DNA from: JBPYCR01 sp051846915
GTDB lineage: Bacteria; Bacillota; Bacilli; Bacillales; Amphibacillaceae
Assembly (NCBI RefSeq): GCF_051846915.1
Contig: NZ_JBPYCR010000002.1
Span: 62,001-126,000 of the forward strand
Reading direction: 5' to 3'
Length of the DNA stretch: 64,000 nucleotides
Both the position numbers and the translations under genes were made by a program. This document shows, in pieces, positions 52,386 to 60,399 of this stretch; within the stretch, counting starts at the first letter, position 1; each line of letters opens with the position of its first letter. The notes under the pieces are model-generated. The model ran no database searches and had not been told where the DNA came from. It saw only the letters and a program-made list of their open reading frames with translations.

Positions 52386-52676
52386 TAAAATAAAAAAAGC
52401 CCTCAAATCCCACAAAAGGGACGAGAAGACCCGCGGTACCACCCTCATAAATTTATAATTATAATAAATTCACTTTGACATTCGTAACGGGAATGATCCG
52501 TCCAATTCTACTCTTATTCAAATGGCTACTCCGGGATGATATAATAAAAGCCTTCTGTACCGGGCTTGCACCGTCCCCGATTCGCTGGACAGAATACTTG
52601 CTTTTATTCAGTTCCCATCATCGTATTTAATACTTATTCATTCGCACAATGATCTTACATTTATTAAACTTATATG
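52386..52676 (-). promoter_or_regulatory. T-box leader for ileS (Ile-specific)
   Basis: Minus strand holds GGTGCAAGCCC (stem I part), then TATATCATCCC where ATC can serve as the isoleucine specifier, then the T-box core AGGGTGGTACCGCGGGTC. A terminator follows, CTCGTCCC / GGGATTTGAG with a T7 tail. Uncharged tRNA-Ile should stabilise the antiterminator and allow ileS transcription. Confidence 0.93.
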
Positions 52677-52682
52677 AAATGA

Positions 52683-52711
52683 ATTATATGTAAAATTTCA
52701 ACTAACGTCAA
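52683..52711 (-). promoter_or_regulatory. SigA promoter for ileS
   Basis: Minus strand: TTGACG, 17-base spacer, TATAAT, immediately upstream of the T-box leader. An excellent match. Confidence 0.85.
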
Positions 52712-52738
52712 GGTAGATGCCATGTTTAAAAAACATTA

Positions 52739-53242
52739 TCATTCAGCTTTTTCGGTATACGCATGTTCTTTTTCAAGCTCCGCATCAAATAAATCTTCCC
52801 AATCATCTGTTCCAACCATTTCCAGTTGGGCTTCAATTAACATTCTCAAGCGGGTTCGAAATACTTTCGCCTGTTTTTTTAAGTCTTCTACATCCATTGA
52901 GATCCTTCGTGATTCGTTTAAAGCTTCATTTATTATGCGATCAGCATTTTTTTCTGCCTCTTTGATTATTAACTTTGACTCTTTACGTGCATTTCCCTTC
53001 ACTTCTTCAGCTGTTTCTTGGGCAATTATAATAGATTTATTGAGTGTCTCCTCGATGCTTGTAAAGTGTCCGATCTTTTCATTTAATTCTTGTACTTGGG
53101 CTGCTAGCTCTTTCTTTTCTCTAATCGTAAGTTCATAGTCTTTAATTATTTGATCTAAAAATTCATTTACTTCATCTTCATCATATCCACGAAAACCTCG
53201 GGTAAACTCCTTATTATGAATATCCAGCGGTGATAACGACAA
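52739..53242 (-). CDS. divIVA: Cell-division initiation protein DivIVA
   Basis: Binds negatively curved membrane at poles and division sites, recruits MinJ/MinCD, and anchors RacA in sporulation. 167 residues: lipid-binding N-terminus MSLSPLDIHNKEFTRGFRGY and DEDEVNEFLDQIIKDYEL, then coiled coils (about 25-60 and 70-150). The start is TTG 53242 with a strong AAGGAGGTGG 7 bases upstream. It stands alone between the ylmH terminator and the ileS promoter. Confidence 0.97.
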   Translation of the reverse strand: MSLSPLDIHNKEFTRGFRGYDEDEVNEFLDQIIKDYELTIREKKELAAQVQELNEKIGHFTSIEETLNKSIIIAQETAEEVKGNARKESKLIIKEAEKNADRIINEALNESRRISMDVEDLKKQAKVFRTRLRMLIEAQLEMVGTDDWEDLFDAELEKEHAYTEKAE

Positions 53243-53279
53243 CTAAGCCACCTCCTTATAAATCGATTCATTTCATTCT

Positions 53280-53320
53280 ATTATAATACAAATTTCCAAT
53301 AACTACACTTATTTTCGACA
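53280..53320 (-). promoter_or_regulatory. divIVA promoter region with Spo0A-box-like site
   Basis: Minus strand -10 TATAAT at 53285-53280, with a weak -35. TTGTCGAAAA at about 53321-53312 contains the full Spo0A core TGTCGAA and would lie near -45 relative to the inferred start, a position suitable for activation. A 7-base match can occur by chance. Confidence 0.4.
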
Positions 53321-53346
53321 AGAACTTACCATTTCAAAGAAAAACT

Positions 53347-53368
53347 TGAACATATTCACGTATGTTCA
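53347..53368 (-). terminator. Terminator after ylmH
   Basis: TGAACATA / TATGTTCA hairpin with a 6-base loop, followed by AGTTTTTCTTT on the minus strand. Since it ends the ylmC-ylmH transcript, divIVA must have its own promoter. Confidence 0.65.
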
Positions 53369-53373
53369 TACGT

Positions 53374-54153
53374 TTAAAACTTTAACACTGCTGTTGTAAT
53401 ACGCCATTTTTCTTTTTTTGTCTGTCCATGAACTTTAATAAGCTTGCTTCTTCCTTTTCCACGAACAGATATCAAATCGCCTTCCATGAATTGAAAGGCA
53501 CAATCCTCTACTTGTTTATAATTAACTTTCACTGCTTTTTTTTGAATAAATTCAACTGCATTTTTTCTTGAAATTCGATAAATTTCCTTGATGACAACGT
53601 CAAGACGCATAGATGATACGGTTTGAATAGACTCCTTCCACTCCAGTTTTTTTTCGAGTCTATTTGAAAGAGAAGTCTGTTCCAATTGAATGGTAGCATT
53701 TTTTATCCTCGTTAAATTCATCAAGACAAATGGGGCAATCTCTTCCGCTGCGATGATTTGAATAATTCCATCATCTACAACGATATCTCCAAGCTTCTTC
53801 CGATCAATTCCGAGAGAAAGGAAAGCTCCCATAATATCGCGATGTGTTAAAACATTGAATTTACGTTGATAATCAGCTTGCAGTAGCACTAGCTGAAAAT
53901 CACTTTCTTTTACTTCTTCATAGAAAGGTGCAATAATAACACGCTTTCTTTCCGTATCTTTAACACCGCCAAAAAGAGCGAGTTGTATTTCTTCATTTAC
54001 TGTACCTACAATGCTAGTTACGATTTGCTGCTCTCTTGGATCCAGAAAATCAGTTAAATGTACCCGATACGATTGTTCCACAGCTTCCTTCCATGATATA
54101 ACTTTATCAATAAAAGCGTGCTCGTCCGCTCGAAAATGCTGATAAATACTCAT
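53374..54153 (-). CDS. ylmH: S4-domain RNA-binding protein YlmH
   Basis: 259 residues. The C-terminal S4 domain (about 180-250) has SSMRLDVVIKEIYRISRKNA and VRGKGRSKLIKVHG. The N-terminal part (about 1-170) is the YlmH/photosystem II S4 form. The B. subtilis protein has been linked to rescue of stalled 50S peptidyl-tRNA, alongside RqcH. AGCAGGAAAAA precedes ATG. Part of the conserved ylmE-sepF-ylmG-ylmH group. Confidence 0.94.
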   Translation of the reverse strand: MSIYQHFRADEHAFIDKVISWKEAVEQSYRVHLTDFLDPREQQIVTSIVGTVNEEIQLALFGGVKDTERKRVIIAPFYEEVKESDFQLVLLQADYQRKFNVLTHRDIMGAFLSLGIDRKKLGDIVVDDGIIQIIAAEEIAPFVLMNLTRIKNATIQLEQTSLSNRLEKKLEWKESIQTVSSMRLDVVIKEIYRISRKNAVEFIQKKAVKVNYKQVEDCAFQFMEGDLISVRGKGRSKLIKVHGQTKKEKWRITTAVLKF

Positions 54154-54165
54154 TTTTTCCTGCTA

Positions 54166-54429
54166 TCATCCTATCATTTGAAATAAAGCAAGCAAACCAT
54201 TTCTTGCTAAAAACAGAACAAAGATTGCAACGATCGGAGAAATGTCAATCATTCCAATTGGTGGAATGAATTTTCTAAACTGCTCCAAATAAGGTTCACA
54301 AATTCTTCCTAAGAAGTTACCAAAAGCAGATTCTCTTGCTCCCGGAAACCATGACATTAAAATGTAAATAAGTAATGCAAAGCTATAAATTTCCAAGGCA
54401 ATGCTAAGTATATTATATAACTGCCACAT
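54166..54429 (-). CDS. ylmG: YggT family membrane protein YlmG
   Basis: 87 residues with two membrane segments (about 6-28 and 62-85). The signature FLGRICEPYLEQFRKFIPPIG near 40-60 is characteristic. Function is not defined, but the gene is tied to the division cluster next to sepF in many Gram-positives and to osmotic stress in other groups. Confidence 0.93.
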   Translation of the reverse strand: MWQLYNILSIALEIYSFALLIYILMSWFPGARESAFGNFLGRICEPYLEQFRKFIPPIGMIDISPIVAIFVLFLARNGLLALFQMIG

Positions 54430-54435
54430 CAGCGT

Positions 54436-54861
54436 CTACCATCCTTTATCAAATTCACTCTCACCAGTGAATGCCTCTGTTATAGAACCTGTAACATCGA
54501 CATTATCCGGGGTGCATAAAAATGTTTCGGAACCAAGCTTTTGGATATCTCCTTTGACGGCGTAAACGGTGCCACTTAAAAAATCAACAATTCGCTTCGC
54601 CTGCACATGGTCGACACGCTGCAAATTGATAACGACCGCGCGACGGTTAACTATATTATCCGCTATTTCCTGTGCTTCATCATATGATCTCGGTTCACAA
54701 AGAACGACTCTCGATGAAGGTTGTTGTATTTTCGATAAGTTAACCACATTTTTACCTTCTTGTTTCTCATTTAAACCTGTTGAAGCCATGTCTGTTTCTT
54801 CCACGTATTCATACTCCTCATCAACGGTGAAAAAATTTTTCAATTTATTTTTAATACTCAT
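54436..54861 (-). CDS. sepF: Cell division protein SepF
   Basis: Anchors and bundles FtsZ at the membrane and shapes the septum. 141 residues: amphipathic N-terminus MSIKNKLKNFF, a variable linker, then the DUF552 core SRVVLCEPRSYDEAQEIADN near 51 and RVDHVQAKRIVDFLSGTVYA near 84. Of two ATGs, 54861 is better spaced from GGGGAG. Confidence 0.95.
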   Translation of the reverse strand: MSIKNKLKNFFTVDEEYEYVEETDMASTGLNEKQEGKNVVNLSKIQQPSSRVVLCEPRSYDEAQEIADNIVNRRAVVINLQRVDHVQAKRIVDFLSGTVYAVKGDIQKLGSETFLCTPDNVDVTGSITEAFTGESEFDKGW

Positions 54862-54876
54862 CATATCTCCCCACTT

Positions 54877-55551
54877 TTAATTTGCTCCGACTAATTTGGA
54901 ACCGATACGAATATGTGTAGCACCTTCCTCGATTGCAATTTCATAGTCATTGCTCATTCCCATTGATAAATAAGCACACGGTGCATGAGACAACTGTTCA
55001 TGTTGAATCATATCTCGCAATGCAGCCAAATCCTTAAACGTACGTCTTAATAATGATTCATCTTCTACATGCGGAGCCATTGTCATTAGTCCGACGATAC
55101 GAACGTTTTTATACGGTTCAAGTTCTTTTATGAAAGGAAGTACTTCATTCGGTGCTAGGCCATGCTTTGCTTCCTCGCCGCTTACATTTACTTGAATGAA
55201 ACAATCAATTGGACTTGAAGCTCGTTTATCAATTTGCTTAGCGACAGACATGCGATCCAACGAATGAATAACATCGACTTTATCAATGACGTCTTTTACT
55301 TTTCGTGATTGCAGTGTACCGATAAAATGCCATGTTGCCTTATCTTGAATTTGACTGTATTTCTTTGTCAGTTCTTCTGCGCGATTTTCGCCAATATTCG
55401 TAATTCCAGAACGGATTGCTTCTTCTGTTCGTTCTATTGTAACATATTTCGTTACTCCGATTATGGTTATTTCATCTGTTTTTCGATTTACCTTTTCGCA
55501 AGCTTCTTGGACCTTTGTTTCGATATTTGCTAGATTTGTTATAACATCCAT
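54877..55551 (-). CDS. ylmE: YggS/YlmE family pyridoxal-phosphate homeostasis protein
   Basis: PLP-binding alanine-racemase-fold protein that buffers the cofactor; no enzymatic activity proven for the family. 224 residues: IIGVTKYVTIERTEEAI near 30 with the PLP Lys, IGENRAEEL near 52, WHFIGTLQSRKV near 71, IDCFIQVNVSGEEAKHG near 113, LSMGMSNDYEIAIEEG near 191 and THIRIGSKLVG. In B. subtilis ylmD (laccase-like) lies just upstream; it is absent here. Confidence 0.95.
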   Translation of the reverse strand: MDVITNLANIETKVQEACEKVNRKTDEITIIGVTKYVTIERTEEAIRSGITNIGENRAEELTKKYSQIQDKATWHFIGTLQSRKVKDVIDKVDVIHSLDRMSVAKQIDKRASSPIDCFIQVNVSGEEAKHGLAPNEVLPFIKELEPYKNVRIVGLMTMAPHVEDESLLRRTFKDLAALRDMIQHEQLSHAPCAYLSMGMSNDYEIAIEEGATHIRIGSKLVGAN

Positions 55552-55661
55552 TCCTGCATACTCTCCTGTTCAAATAATGATCACTTATGAAGTTAGTATA
55601 TATAAATTCCACATGTTTTACATGCTTCACCATTATTTTACCATATTTTCTGTTTTCTTCA

Positions 55662-55922
55662 TTAGTTGCGTAAAAAATCGTTTGGATTTTGTCCATCATT
55701 TACGAGTATAACATCCGAGCCAATCGTCGCAATTTGCTCCCAGTAGATAAGACGCTCCTCTGTCTTTTTAAACATCGTTCCTTTTGCCCCTCGTTCTGCA
55801 ACAATAAGCGCAATAATAAAACCGCGATCTGGATCGATTTCTAAGTCAAAAATATAACCGAGTCGCTTGCCGCTGTTAACGACAATAATTTCTTTCAATT
55901 GTAATTCAGACAATTTAATCAA
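55662..55922 (-). CDS. ylmC: YlmC/YmxH family PRC-barrel sporulation protein
   Basis: 86 residues, a PRC barrel: KLSELQLKEIIVVNSGKRLG then IFDLEIDPDRGFIIALIVAE. Family members are found next to sigG in spore-formers; function is unclear. I choose TTG 55922, since AAGGTGG lies 8 bases upstream and the product then starts like its relatives. Upstream in-frame ATGs lie before that site. A family B repeat separates it from sigG. Confidence 0.88.
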   Translation of the reverse strand: MIKLSELQLKEIIVVNSGKRLGYIFDLEIDPDRGFIIALIVAERGAKGTMFKKTEERLIYWEQIATIGSDVILVNDGQNPNDFLRN

Positions 55923-56025
55923 GCTGATCACCACCTTACCATATATATATGCAAGAGGTGAATAATTTTTCATATAGAAACGAAAACACATTATAAATAG
56001 TATTTTTCGAAAACATTAAAAGTGT

Positions 56026-56231
56026 GTGTTCAAAAAGAGCCGTATTAGGAGCAAGAAGGTCGAGGAGGCGTAGTTTCAAGCATAAGGAAATCTTCCCTGA
56101 ATCCGCATCGCACGCAGGAAAAGTCTTCTTCTTTTCCAAGGAGCGGAATGTATACATGTAGATACATGAGCAACGGAGAAACAAGCCAACGAAGAGATTC
56201 GCCGCTAATAATTGGGTGACTTTTCGAACAA
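56026..56231. repeat. Repeat family B, copy B2 (MITE-like, terminal inverted repeats)
   Basis: Left GTGTTCAAAAAG and right end (reversed) GTTCGAAAAGTC form imperfect terminal inverted repeats. Most of the length aligns with B1 at 12683, including gaatccgcatcgcacgcagg and aaacaagccaacga. It fills the space between sigG and ylmC, where ylmA lies in B. subtilis. The remaining 367-base gap holds the sigG terminator and ylmC upstream sequence. Confidence 0.8.
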
Positions 56232-56245
56232 CCTCTAAAACCCAA

Positions 56246-56272
56246 AAAAAGAACAGGTGGTTATTCCTGTCC
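56246..56272 (-). terminator. Terminator after sigG
   Basis: GGACAGG / CCTGTTC stem with an 8-base loop and a TTTTTTT tail on the minus strand, about 20 bases past the sigG stop. Confidence 0.75.
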
Positions 56273-56289
56273 TATTTTTTGGGGAGAGA

Positions 56290-57072
56290 TTATTTAAACA
56301 TATCACTATTCATTTGTTCAATCGCACCTTTTTCTAAACGGGAAACCTGCGCTTGCGAAATTCCAATTTCTTCAGCAACTTCCATTTGTGTTTTTCCTTG
56401 GTAAAAACGTTTGTTCAAAATCATCTTTTCCCGATCTCCTAATAAATGCATACCTTCCTTTAATGATAATTTATCATCCCAAGTTCCTTCCGAATCTTTA
56501 TCATCACTTATTTGGTCCATTACATAAATAGGATCTCCGCCGTCATTGTAAATCGGTTCAAATAAAGAGACGGGATCCTGAATTGCATCCATTGCAAAAA
56601 CAATGTCTGCATGAGGAACACCCATTTCTTCCGCAATTTCCATTGGTGTTGGCTCTTGCTGTGTTTTACTAATTAGTTTTTCCCTTATTTGTAGTGCTTT
56701 ATAAGCAGTGTCGCGTAATGATCTGGAAACCCTGATCGGATTATTGTCTCGCAAATATCTGCGAATTTCACCGATAATCATCGGTACAGCATATGTTGAA
56801 AAACGAACGTTGTGGCTTAAATCAAAATTATCAATTGATTTCATGAGACCAATACAACCTACTTGAAATAAATCATCTACATATTCCCCTCGATTATTAA
56901 ATCGTTTAATAACACTTAATACTAGCCGTAAATTGCCGTTTACCAGCTCTTCACGTGCGGTTAAGTCACCCTCTGTTTGCATTCTTTTAAATAACTTTCT
57001 CATTTCCTCATTTTTTAAAACTGGCAGCTTTGATGTATCAACACCACATATTTCAACCTTATGTCTAAGCAT
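56290..57072 (-). CDS. sigG: RNA polymerase sigma-G factor (late forespore)
   Basis: Directs late forespore transcription after engulfment. 260 residues, as in B. subtilis, opening MLRHKVEICGVDTSKLPVLK. Region 2 has VDDLFQVGCIGLMKSIDNFD and NVRFSTYAVPMIIGEIRRYL. Region 4 HTH is QMEVAEEIGISQAQVSRLEK. ATG 57072 has GGGAGGT 9 bases upstream; the longer open frame to 57192 has no such site. Immediately downstream of sigE, the conserved order. Confidence 0.97.
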   Translation of the reverse strand: MLRHKVEICGVDTSKLPVLKNEEMRKLFKRMQTEGDLTAREELVNGNLRLVLSVIKRFNNRGEYVDDLFQVGCIGLMKSIDNFDLSHNVRFSTYAVPMIIGEIRRYLRDNNPIRVSRSLRDTAYKALQIREKLISKTQQEPTPMEIAEEMGVPHADIVFAMDAIQDPVSLFEPIYNDGGDPIYVMDQISDDKDSEGTWDDKLSLKEGMHLLGDREKMILNKRFYQGKTQMEVAEEIGISQAQVSRLEKGAIEQMNSDMFK

Positions 57073-57214
57073 GCTTTTTCTACCTCCCAGTTGGTGATGC
57101 TGTATGAGGACAGTATCTCCTCCCGGAAGTTTTTTTATGCAAGCTAGCAAAGTAAAAAAATGGTTGAAATATTTTGGATTTATGGAAAACAAACGTGGAT
57201 ACAGGGTTTAACCC

Positions 57215-57934
57215 CTATACCATTTTATTAAATTCTTTTTGCAGTCTTTTAATAATTTTCTTTTCCAACCGGGAAATATAGGATTGAGATATTCCAAGCA
57301 TATCTGCTACATCTTTTTGCGTTTTTTCTTCGACGCCAATTAAACCGAATCGCAATTCCATAATTTGTTTTTCCCGATCATTAAGCTGAGATAAAGCGTT
57401 TTTCAGTAATTGTTTATCTACTTTCGTTTCCAGATTTTGCGTTATAATATCAATTTCCGTTCCGAGGACGTCTGACAATAATAATTCGTTCCCATCCCAG
57501 TCAACATTCAATGGTTCGTCAAAGGAGACTTCAGATCTCAGTTTATTATTTCTCCTTAAGTACATTAATATTTCATTTTCAATACATCGGGATGCATAAG
57601 TTGCCAACTTGATTTTCCGTTCCGGATTGAATGTATTAATTGCTTTAATCAGACCAATCGTCCCTATGCTTATTAGGTCTTCAATATTGATTCCTGTATT
57701 TTCAAATTTTCGTGCAATATAAACTACCAAGCGTAAGTTTCGCTCAATTAGAACGGCACGTGCGGATTTGTCTCCTTCTGGCAATAACTGCAGCAATTCT
57801 CTTTCTTCTTCTTTATCCAATGGTGGAGGGAGTGCTGTTTTTCCTCCAATATAATAAATTTCATCCGACTTAATCTTTAATTTAATTAACACTTTGTACC
57901 AGAACATACGCAAACGCAGTTTCCAACCTGTCAA
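57215..57934 (-). CDS. sigE: RNA polymerase sigma-E factor (pro-form, early mother cell)
   Basis: Early mother-cell sigma made as a precursor and cut by SpoIIGA. 239 residues, equal to B. subtilis. The pro-region (about 1-27) is basic and hydrophobic (LRLRMFWYKVLIKLKIK); cleavage falls before the YYIGG region. Region 2: EDLISIGTIGLIKAINTFNP; region 4: DVADMLGISQSYISRLEKKI. The start is TTG 57934, 9 bases after AAGGAG; an out-of-frame ATG at 57941 is too close to that site. Confidence 0.97.
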   Translation of the reverse strand: MTGWKLRLRMFWYKVLIKLKIKSDEIYYIGGKTALPPPLDKEEERELLQLLPEGDKSARAVLIERNLRLVVYIARKFENTGINIEDLISIGTIGLIKAINTFNPERKIKLATYASRCIENEILMYLRRNNKLRSEVSFDEPLNVDWDGNELLLSDVLGTEIDIITQNLETKVDKQLLKNALSQLNDREKQIMELRFGLIGVEEKTQKDVADMLGISQSYISRLEKKIIKRLQKEFNKMV

Positions 57935-57966
57935 CAGTCATCGCTCCTTCTGTAAATATAGTAAGT

Positions 57967-58875
57967 TTAGGCTGCCATCTTAATCAATTGTGGTTGCAGT
58001 AAACAATGATAGCTGGCATCTTTCGATAAGCTTGCAAATTGAATACCAATTAAACATTGACTTGTTGTTATTATTTCTCCATTATATTCAATAATCAGTT
58101 TTTCCGGCTTCAATGCTAATAAAAACTGGCTACTTCCATCGACGCCTTGATATGGCACAAAACAGATATCTTTTTCCCACCCGCTTGGAAATTCATCCAT
58201 GTTAAGCGTTTTAAACGCAACATTCAACAGTTCCCATTCTTTTTTTGTGAACCATTGCAACAAAAACTGTTCGTCACAAATAATAACAGGTTTTTTTGTC
58301 AAGGGGTCTACTAATTGGTTCCCGCTATCAATGTATCCTACCGTTTGAAAGGATTTACCTTTCATTTGAATAGTGACGGGGCATAGCTGATCATAGCGGA
58401 TTTTTTCAATTGCGTGCTTGTCCATGCGAGTTTTTGTAAATAGCCAAATGAAAGGAAACCCTATAATAACGAACATCCAACTAATCGGATCTCCATACCC
58501 TCCTTGAAAAGTTAAAAATCCATTTTCCGATAACTGATATGTATCTTGCAGTAAAAAGTGTACCCCGATTAATCCACCCCCAATAGCAAATGAAGTAAAG
58601 TAAAAAAGAAACAGGAGCTTCAACACTTTATTAACGGAAATGAACTGGAAAGCACTCAAAATAATGATGACAGAGTAAACGATTTTCCCGAAAAAGGTTG
58701 TAAAAAAAGTGCCTGGAAAATAAATAGAAATTGGTACCAGGAGGGAAGCAATAAAAGATCCAATTATAATTCGTATCTTTTTTGTATTATCTTTTGCCAA
58801 TGCTTGTGTCAGCATTAAAAGCATCATGTCAATTAAAAAATTTAAGAGCCAGACCGCATCCAAATATATTGTCAC
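57967..58875 (-). CDS. spoIIGA: Sporulation sigma-E factor processing peptidase SpoIIGA
   Basis: Septum-located aspartic protease that activates pro-SigE in response to SpoIIR from the forespore. 302 residues. About five membrane segments in the N-terminal half (1-155), then a protease domain with catalytic Asp in GYIDSGNQLVDPLTKKPVII near 177-196. GTG start with AGAGGAAGAG upstream. Forms the spoIIG operon with sigE. Confidence 0.95.
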   Translation of the reverse strand: MTIYLDAVWLLNFLIDMMLLMLTQALAKDNTKKIRIIIGSFIASLLVPISIYFPGTFFTTFFGKIVYSVIIILSAFQFISVNKVLKLLFLFYFTSFAIGGGLIGVHFLLQDTYQLSENGFLTFQGGYGDPISWMFVIIGFPFIWLFTKTRMDKHAIEKIRYDQLCPVTIQMKGKSFQTVGYIDSGNQLVDPLTKKPVIICDEQFLLQWFTKKEWELLNVAFKTLNMDEFPSGWEKDICFVPYQGVDGSSQFLLALKPEKLIIEYNGEIITTSQCLIGIQFASLSKDASYHCLLQPQLIKMAA

Positions 58876-58940
58876 GTCGCTCTTCCTCTCTGCACCAGCA
58901 TCAACAAGAATCAGTCCAACAACATAATGGCCCGTTCAAT

Positions 58941-59033
58941 ATATGAAGTATAACTGAGCTACAATAAAAAGTCTGTCATATCCTGTATGCAGATCACGAC
59001 TAATTTAAGCTAGTTTTCGGCAAGTTTGTCGGG
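58941..59033 (-). promoter_or_regulatory. Probable spoIIG promoter with Spo0A-type boxes
   Basis: Minus strand: -10 TATACT at 58952-58947 with ATGACA 21 bases upstream, echoing the long-spaced spoIIG promoter known in B. subtilis. About 65 bases further, TGCCGAA (59022-59016) and an opposed TGTCGGG (59027-59033) resemble Spo0A boxes. The rest of the 323-base gap to ftsZ is AT-rich with the ftsZ terminator; no gene is seen. Confidence 0.5.
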
Positions 59034-59137
59034 TGCTGAAAAAGAAACATATACTTTCGTACATACTCGTATATATACGTCTACTTTTACCTGTTTATTT
59101 GTTTATTGATAGCAAGTACAGACTAATCTTTTCCATA

Positions 59138-59180
59138 TAAAAAAGCTCAACACTCGGATATTATTCCGAGCGTTGAGCTA
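59138..59180 (-). terminator. Terminator after ftsZ
   Basis: Stem AGCTCAACgCTCGGA / CCGAGtGTTGAGCT with one G-T pair, then TTTTTTATATGG on the minus strand, about 20 bases past the ftsZ stop. Confidence 0.85.
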
Positions 59181-59198
59181 AGTAAGTAATTTTTATAT

Positions 59199-60326
59199 TT
59201 ATCGGCGATTTCGATTACGATTTCTAAGGAATGTTGGGATATCTAACGTGCCTTCCTGCTGAACAGAAGAATGATCCATTTCTTCCTCATGATCCGGTTC
59301 CGTTGTTTTTGCAGCTGCATGCTGATGGTGATGGGTAACCGGTCGTTTACTTTGCTGATTATCCATGCGTTTGGATTCATCAAAGCCAGTAGCGATGACC
59401 GTAACAATAATTTCTTCTTTTAAGTTTTCATTAATGACCGAACCGAAAATAACATTAACTTCTTCGTCGGCAGCTGATGTAACTAAATCCGCCGCTTCCT
59501 GTACTTCATAAAGACTTAAGTTTGTCCCACCAGATATATTCATTAAAATACCGTGTGCTCCATCGATGGAAGTTTCCAATAATGGAGAGGAAATCGCTTT
59601 TTTTGCGGCTTCTGTTGCGCGAGTTTCTCCGGTTGCAACACCAATCCCCATTAAAGCTGACCCTTTATCAAACATAATCGTTTTTACGTCTGCAAAGTCG
59701 ACATTAATTAAGCCAGGCTTCGCAATTAAGTCTGAAATACCTTGTACCCCTTGACGTAGGACATTATCTGCCTCTCTAAACGCCTCTAACATCGGCGTGT
59801 TCTTATCAACAATTTCCAAGAGTCGATCATTCGGAATAACAATTAACGTATCTACACTGCTTTTTAATGTATCTGTCCCGCTAATTGCTTGTGTCGAACG
59901 TCTTCTTCCTTCAAACGTAAACGGGCGAGTAACAACCCCGACAGTTAATGCACCAAGGTCTTTGGCAACCTGAGCAATGATAGGGGCAGCACCTGTGCCG
60001 GTTCCACCGCCCATACCTGCTGTGACAAAGATCATGTCGGCACCTTGCAAGGCTTCTTCTATTTGTTCTTTACTCTCTTCAGCAGCTTTTTTTCCAACTT
60101 CTGGATTAGCACCAGCACCCAGTCCTCGCGTAAGTTTTCCTCCGATTTGTAGCTTTACTTCAGCTTTTGACAAATTCAACGCTTGGGAGTCTGTATTAAC
60201 TGCAATAAACTCAACGCCTTCCACGCCATGTTCAATCATTCGATTTACAGCATTGTTTCCGCCGCCACCAACACCAATTACTTTTATAGTGGCTAGCTGG
60301 TCCATATTCGTATCAAAATCTAACAT
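59199..60326 (-). CDS. ftsZ: Cell division protein FtsZ
   Basis: Tubulin-like GTPase forming the Z-ring. 375 residues: GVGGGGNNAVNRMI near 18, tubulin signature GGGTGTGAAPIIAQVAK near 104, TRPFTFEGRRR near 136, and NVDFADVKTIM near 208. The variable linker is His/Gln rich (about 320-355), and the C-terminal peptide DIPTFLRNRNRNRR binds FtsA, SepF and others. AGGAGGAACAAATT precedes ATG. Cotranscribed with ftsA. Confidence 0.99.
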   Translation of the reverse strand: MLDFDTNMDQLATIKVIGVGGGGNNAVNRMIEHGVEGVEFIAVNTDSQALNLSKAEVKLQIGGKLTRGLGAGANPEVGKKAAEESKEQIEEALQGADMIFVTAGMGGGTGTGAAPIIAQVAKDLGALTVGVVTRPFTFEGRRRSTQAISGTDTLKSSVDTLIVIPNDRLLEIVDKNTPMLEAFREADNVLRQGVQGISDLIAKPGLINVDFADVKTIMFDKGSALMGIGVATGETRATEAAKKAISSPLLETSIDGAHGILMNISGGTNLSLYEVQEAADLVTSAADEEVNVIFGSVINENLKEEIIVTVIATGFDESKRMDNQQSKRPVTHHHQHAAAKTTEPDHEEEMDHSSVQQEGTLDIPTFLRNRNRNRR

Positions 60327-60399
60327 AATTTGTTCCTCCTAATATGTAAAATCACAGGATTTAAAAAGCAGTTAAAAATAAAATATATACAACATGTTA

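Noticed and set aside
56045..56245. Minus-strand 66-codon frame in repeat B2
   Set aside because: Non-coding repeat; no homologous frame in B1.
57882..57941. 19-codon frame (ATG at 57941) overlapping the sigE start, as a possible leader peptide
   Set aside because: Only 2 bases from the AAGGAG site, which is better spaced for the sigE TTG; the frame is otherwise a shadow of sigE.
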